From: Dehalococcoidia bacterium
Lineage (GTDB): Bacteria; Chloroflexota; Dehalococcoidia; JAENJB01
Assembly: GCA_016844565.1 (NCBI GenBank)
Contig: JAENJB010000119.1
Span: 1 to 8,186 of the forward strand
DNA length: 8,186 bases
Direction: 5' to 3'
The first letter of the stretch is position 1; each line of letters opens with the position of its first letter. The notes under the pieces are model-generated. The model was not told where the DNA came from, made no database searches, and worked only from the letters and a program-made list of their open reading frames with translations. This document shows positions 6,211 through 8,186 of the stretch, one piece after another. A program made the translations under genes and the position numbers.

Positions 6211-7258
6211 CTACGGGGCCAGGATCCTCCGGCGCCCGTTGTATCTCTCCACATCGTACTGAGTCTCAACATCCACCAATCGTGGCTTTCCGGTGACCTC
6301 GCTGATGGGAACGGTGGTGAAGCCACCGTTTTTATAGCTCACCCCTCCGGTCGTAAGCGCACGGAGCGCCCCCGCGCTGCAGGTGGCTGAGGACCACACT
6401 GCGCGTTTCCAGCCCGGTGCCCTCCTGGATCTCCGCGGCCAGCGCCTCTCCAATCCCGCCGAGGGTCTCGTGGCCGAAGCTATCCACGCCTTTCCGGATT
6501 GCACATTGGGCGCCCCCGGCGGGCTTAGCTCCCTCTGCTACGACGATGATTTCGTACCTGTTCCCTGCCCTTCTGCCCGCGAGTAGCAGCTCATTCACCC
6601 TTTGGACCGAGAAGTCATACTCCGGGATCAGGATGATATAGGCGCCGCTGGATTCTCCACCTTCCAGAGCCAGCCACCCGGCATTCCTCCCCATGGTCTC
6701 AACCACGAATATCCTCTTATGGGAACCCGCGGTAGTCCTGAGCCTGTCAACTTCCTCGGTTATTACGTTCAGAGCGGTCTCGAATCCCAGGGTATACTCA
6801 GTTCCGGGGAGGTCCTTGTCGATGGTCTTGGGGATGCCTACTATGTTCACCCCAGCATTCGATAGTTTGGAGGCTACCCCAAGGGTATCCTCCCCACCAA
6901 GGGCTATCACCACTTCCAGACCCAGCTTCTCAATATTGCTCAATACCGTCTTGGACAGGTCATTCTTCGGATCATAGGGATTAGTCCGTGAAGTTCCAAG
7001 CATCGTCCCGCCGTGTCTATCCCATGTCCTCACTAGTTCCTGACTTAAGGGTACGACATACTCCTTGAAGTCCGGGCCTGCAGGGTCGCCAAGGATTAGC
7101 CCTTTCCAACCCTCACGGATGCCGATGGCATCGTACTGGGTGTCTCCCTCTCGCTGCAGTCGCTCGTCCAGCGCGGTTTTGACGACCCACTTGATGGCCG
7201 GGTTCAGTCCGGCGCAGTCTCCACCGCCGGTGAGGATGCCTATTCTGACTTTTTTCAT
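6211..7258 (-). pseudogene. pfp: 6-phosphofructokinase, PPi-type signature, C-terminal frame disrupted
   Basis: This phosphofructokinase phosphorylates fructose-6-phosphate to fructose-1,6-bisphosphate. In the first frame: TGGGDCAGLNP (10-20), LGGEDTLG (120-127), GIPKTIDKDLPG (141-152, catalytic Asp), METMGRNAGW-like VETMGRNAGW (186-195) and HLQRGGAP (292-299). GGEDT places Asp where ATP enzymes have Gly104, and PKTID places Lys at position 124 (E. coli numbering). Asp plus Lys is the known signature of pyrophosphate-dependent enzymes; Glu in place of the preceding metal-site Asp is unusual. After AYDR at about 6347 this frame ends with GEL-stop (6334-6332). The C-terminus continues in another frame from 6342 (VSYKNGGFTTVPISEV to RRRILAP, stop 6211). 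Family members have about 22 residues between DR and this strand, so a frame-changing deletion is inferred. The product would lack its C-terminal helix and strand and is probably inactive. It is first in an operon with the aldolase. Confidence 0.87.
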
Positions 7259-7270
7259 GGTTCTTGTTGC

Positions 7271-7276
7271 ATTATA
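7271..7276 (-). promoter_or_regulatory. Consensus -10 (TATAAT) just before the phosphofructokinase start; leaderless mRNA possible
   Basis: A perfect TATAAT on the minus strand ends 12 bases before ATG 7258. Transcription would start only about 5-6 bases before the ATG, and no Shine-Dalgarno sequence precedes that ATG, so a leaderless or near-leaderless transcript is likely. The -35 region is weak. The element sits in the 105-base gap after the YggT-family gene. Confidence 0.5.
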
Positions 7277-7363
7277 CCGGGGAACAGGGCAACTGCGCTT
7301 GATTGTACTCTTTCGGAGATTCGTGAATCAATACCCGCACATTGTTGTCATTACTGTGGTTGT

Positions 7364-7786
7364 CTATGGCAAGAAAAGGGTCACGAGGCGAGCGAATCCG
7401 GATGGAATAGCATACAACACAACCATGGCGATGAGAGGTGTGAAGTCAAGCCCCCCGAACGGAGGGATGGCCCTTCTTAGCGGTGAGAGGACCGGCTCGG
7501 TGAGGTCATCAAGCAGCGTAATTGCCAGGTTGTAGCGATTGACACTGAACCACGACAATATCGCCCGTACCAGAATGGCCAGGGCCAGAATACGGCAGAG
7601 GTAGGTGATAAAACCCAAGAGCCAGAGAACCACGGACGGACTGAAGTTCGTGCCGGCCGCCGCCAGGAATACGGCAACCGCCACCAGTCCAATCCATACC
7701 CACGACCGCCGGCTGATGGGACTGAGCCGGCGTCGTGGTGGCTTCTTCTTTTGCCAGTAGCTGTCGTACCACCAGGGGCGTCCCAT
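7364..7786 (-). CDS. YggT-family membrane protein
   Basis: This 140-residue membrane protein has a C-terminal YggT domain. A polar N-terminus rich in Trp, Tyr, Lys and Arg (MGRPWWYDSYWQKKKPPRRR) precedes a membrane helix at about 28-45. The YggT region has a long hydrophobic stretch (52-80), the family signature LTEPVLSPLRRAIPPFGGLDFTP at 95-117 (interrupted only by conservative changes), and a last helix at 117-137. YggT proteins are widespread and linked loosely to cell division, septum placement or osmotic tolerance; no biochemical activity is settled. The ATG at 7786 is chosen because AAGGA lies 8 bases upstream; an in-frame ATG at 7837 has no ribosome site and lies upstream of the proposed -10. 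The extra N-terminal helix and basic segment are longer than in the short single-domain members. Confidence 0.85.
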   Translation of the reverse strand: MGRPWWYDSYWQKKKPPRRRLSPISRRSWVWIGLVAVAVFLAAAGTNFSPSVVLWLLGFITYLCRILALAILVRAILSWFSVNRYNLAITLLDDLTEPVLSPLRRAIPPFGGLDFTPLIAMVVLYAIPSGFARLVTLFLP

Positions 7787-7819
7787 GTTCGAAGTCCTTC
7801 CTATTACGTAGCATCGTAT

Positions 7820-7828
7820 AGTATAGCA
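7820..7828 (-). promoter_or_regulatory. Extended -10 promoter of the YggT-family gene
   Basis: On the minus strand TGCTATACT (TG-N-TATACT) lies about 33 bases before ATG 7786. It is identical over nine bases to the element before the MFS pseudogene (1263-1271). No strong -35 is visible. Confidence 0.5.
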
Positions 7829-7853
7829 CTGCGCCACTGCAGGCGTCCCGGGG

Positions 7854-7872
7854 TAGCGGAAAACAGCCGCTA
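7854..7872. terminator. Small hairpin between the NarK-like and YggT-family genes, weak terminator candidate
   Basis: TAGCGG (7854-7859) pairs with CCGCTA (7867-7872) around a 7-base loop, about 26 bases after the NarK-like stop on the minus strand. No T-run follows on that strand, so intrinsic termination is doubtful. Confidence 0.25.
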
Positions 7873-7897
7873 TGCTCCATACTCGGGGGCGCCTTTT

Positions 7898-8186
7898 CTA
7901 ATGCCGGTTCTCTTTTCCCGCCCTGGCATCCGACCAGGTCCCCCAGGTTGACCCGAAGTCCCAGCGCTCTTTGCCCCGCCGGGTGTAGAACCACCAGTTG
8001 ATGGCGGAGGCGACCATCCAGAAGGCGATGGCGCCCCAGAAGAATGGCGTCGCGGAGCCTGTCGCAGCGATGGCTGTACCGATCAACCCGGAGAAGATAA
8101 AGGGACCGTAGGCGGCAATGGCCGCCGAAAATCCGATAACGCCCGCGGCCTGCCGTGGCGAATGCGAAAAGATGATGGGATACTGC
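7898..8186 (-). CDS. NarK-like nitrate/nitrite MFS transporter, C-terminal end (truncated by window edge)
   Basis: The last 95 residues of a membrane transporter are open to the right edge, ending at TAG 7900-7898. Two helices are visible. The first contains GVIGFSAAIAAYGPFIF, resembling the conserved helix with the AAYG motif of the nitrate/nitrite porter family. The second, FFWGAIAFWMVASAINWWFYTRR, ends in the NWW-aromatic-x-R motif typical of NarK C-termini. A short charged cytoplasmic tail rich in Trp follows (ERWDFGSTWGTW). Such proteins move nitrate or nitrite across the cytoplasmic membrane, so the organism may respire or assimilate nitrate. Only about a fifth of the protein is in view; a different member of the same MFS branch is possible. 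An internal ATG at 8086 is not the start, since family sequence continues upstream of it. Confidence 0.75.
   Translation of the reverse strand, partial: QYPIIFSHSPRQAAGVIGFSAAIAAYGPFIFSGLIGTAIAATGSATPFFWGAIAFWMVASAINWWFYTRRGKERWDFGSTWGTWSDARAGKENRH

Overview
The window looks like a moderately GC-rich chromosome segment of an uncultured, probably anaerobic or facultative bacterium. Gene content (fused gamma-alpha 2-oxoacid:ferredoxin oxidoreductase, a pyrophosphate-type phosphofructokinase next to a class II aldolase, a NarK-type porter, a lipoprotein rhodanese) fits Chloroflexota, perhaps a Dehalococcoidia-like lineage. That placement is inferred from the feel of the proteins; no marker gene is present. 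No rRNA, tRNA, CRISPR array, transposase or phage gene was found.

Layout: (1) 1-859, minus strand: start of a 2-oxoacid:acceptor oxidoreductase alpha subunit, cut by the left edge. Its leader holds a perfect 15-bp hairpin. (2) 885-1258: gene-free, with the hairpin, a roughly 130-bp element with imperfect inverted ends, and a promoter. (3) 1325-2525, plus strand: an MFS transporter broken by an internal frame-changing deletion and a nonsense codon. (4) 2610-3963, minus strand: a lipoprotein rhodanese and an FMN nitroreductase, separated by a strong terminator-like hairpin. (5) 3964-4274: gene-free, with three small consecutive hairpins and a repeat-end remnant. (6) 7258-4275, minus strand: an apparent operon of phosphofructokinase, class II fructose-bisphosphate aldolase and a seven-helix membrane protein. 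(7) 7364-7786, minus strand: a YggT-family membrane protein. (8) 7898-8186, minus strand: the C-terminus of a NarK-like nitrate/nitrite transporter, cut by the right edge.

The phosphofructokinase and aldolase catalyse consecutive steps (fructose-6-phosphate to fructose-1,6-bisphosphate to triose phosphates). The kinase has the residue pair typical of pyrophosphate-dependent enzymes, which would make this a reversible glycolysis/gluconeogenesis module.

The most unusual observation is that three long genes (MFS, aldolase, phosphofructokinase) each appear to lack an internal block of roughly 20-35 codons. In each the reading frame changes at the junction, and all three losses have the same phase (3n+2 bases). 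Intact genes lie between and around them. This could be real clustered gene decay, an assembly artefact, or less likely an unrecognised process. I found no convincing new defence or mobile system.
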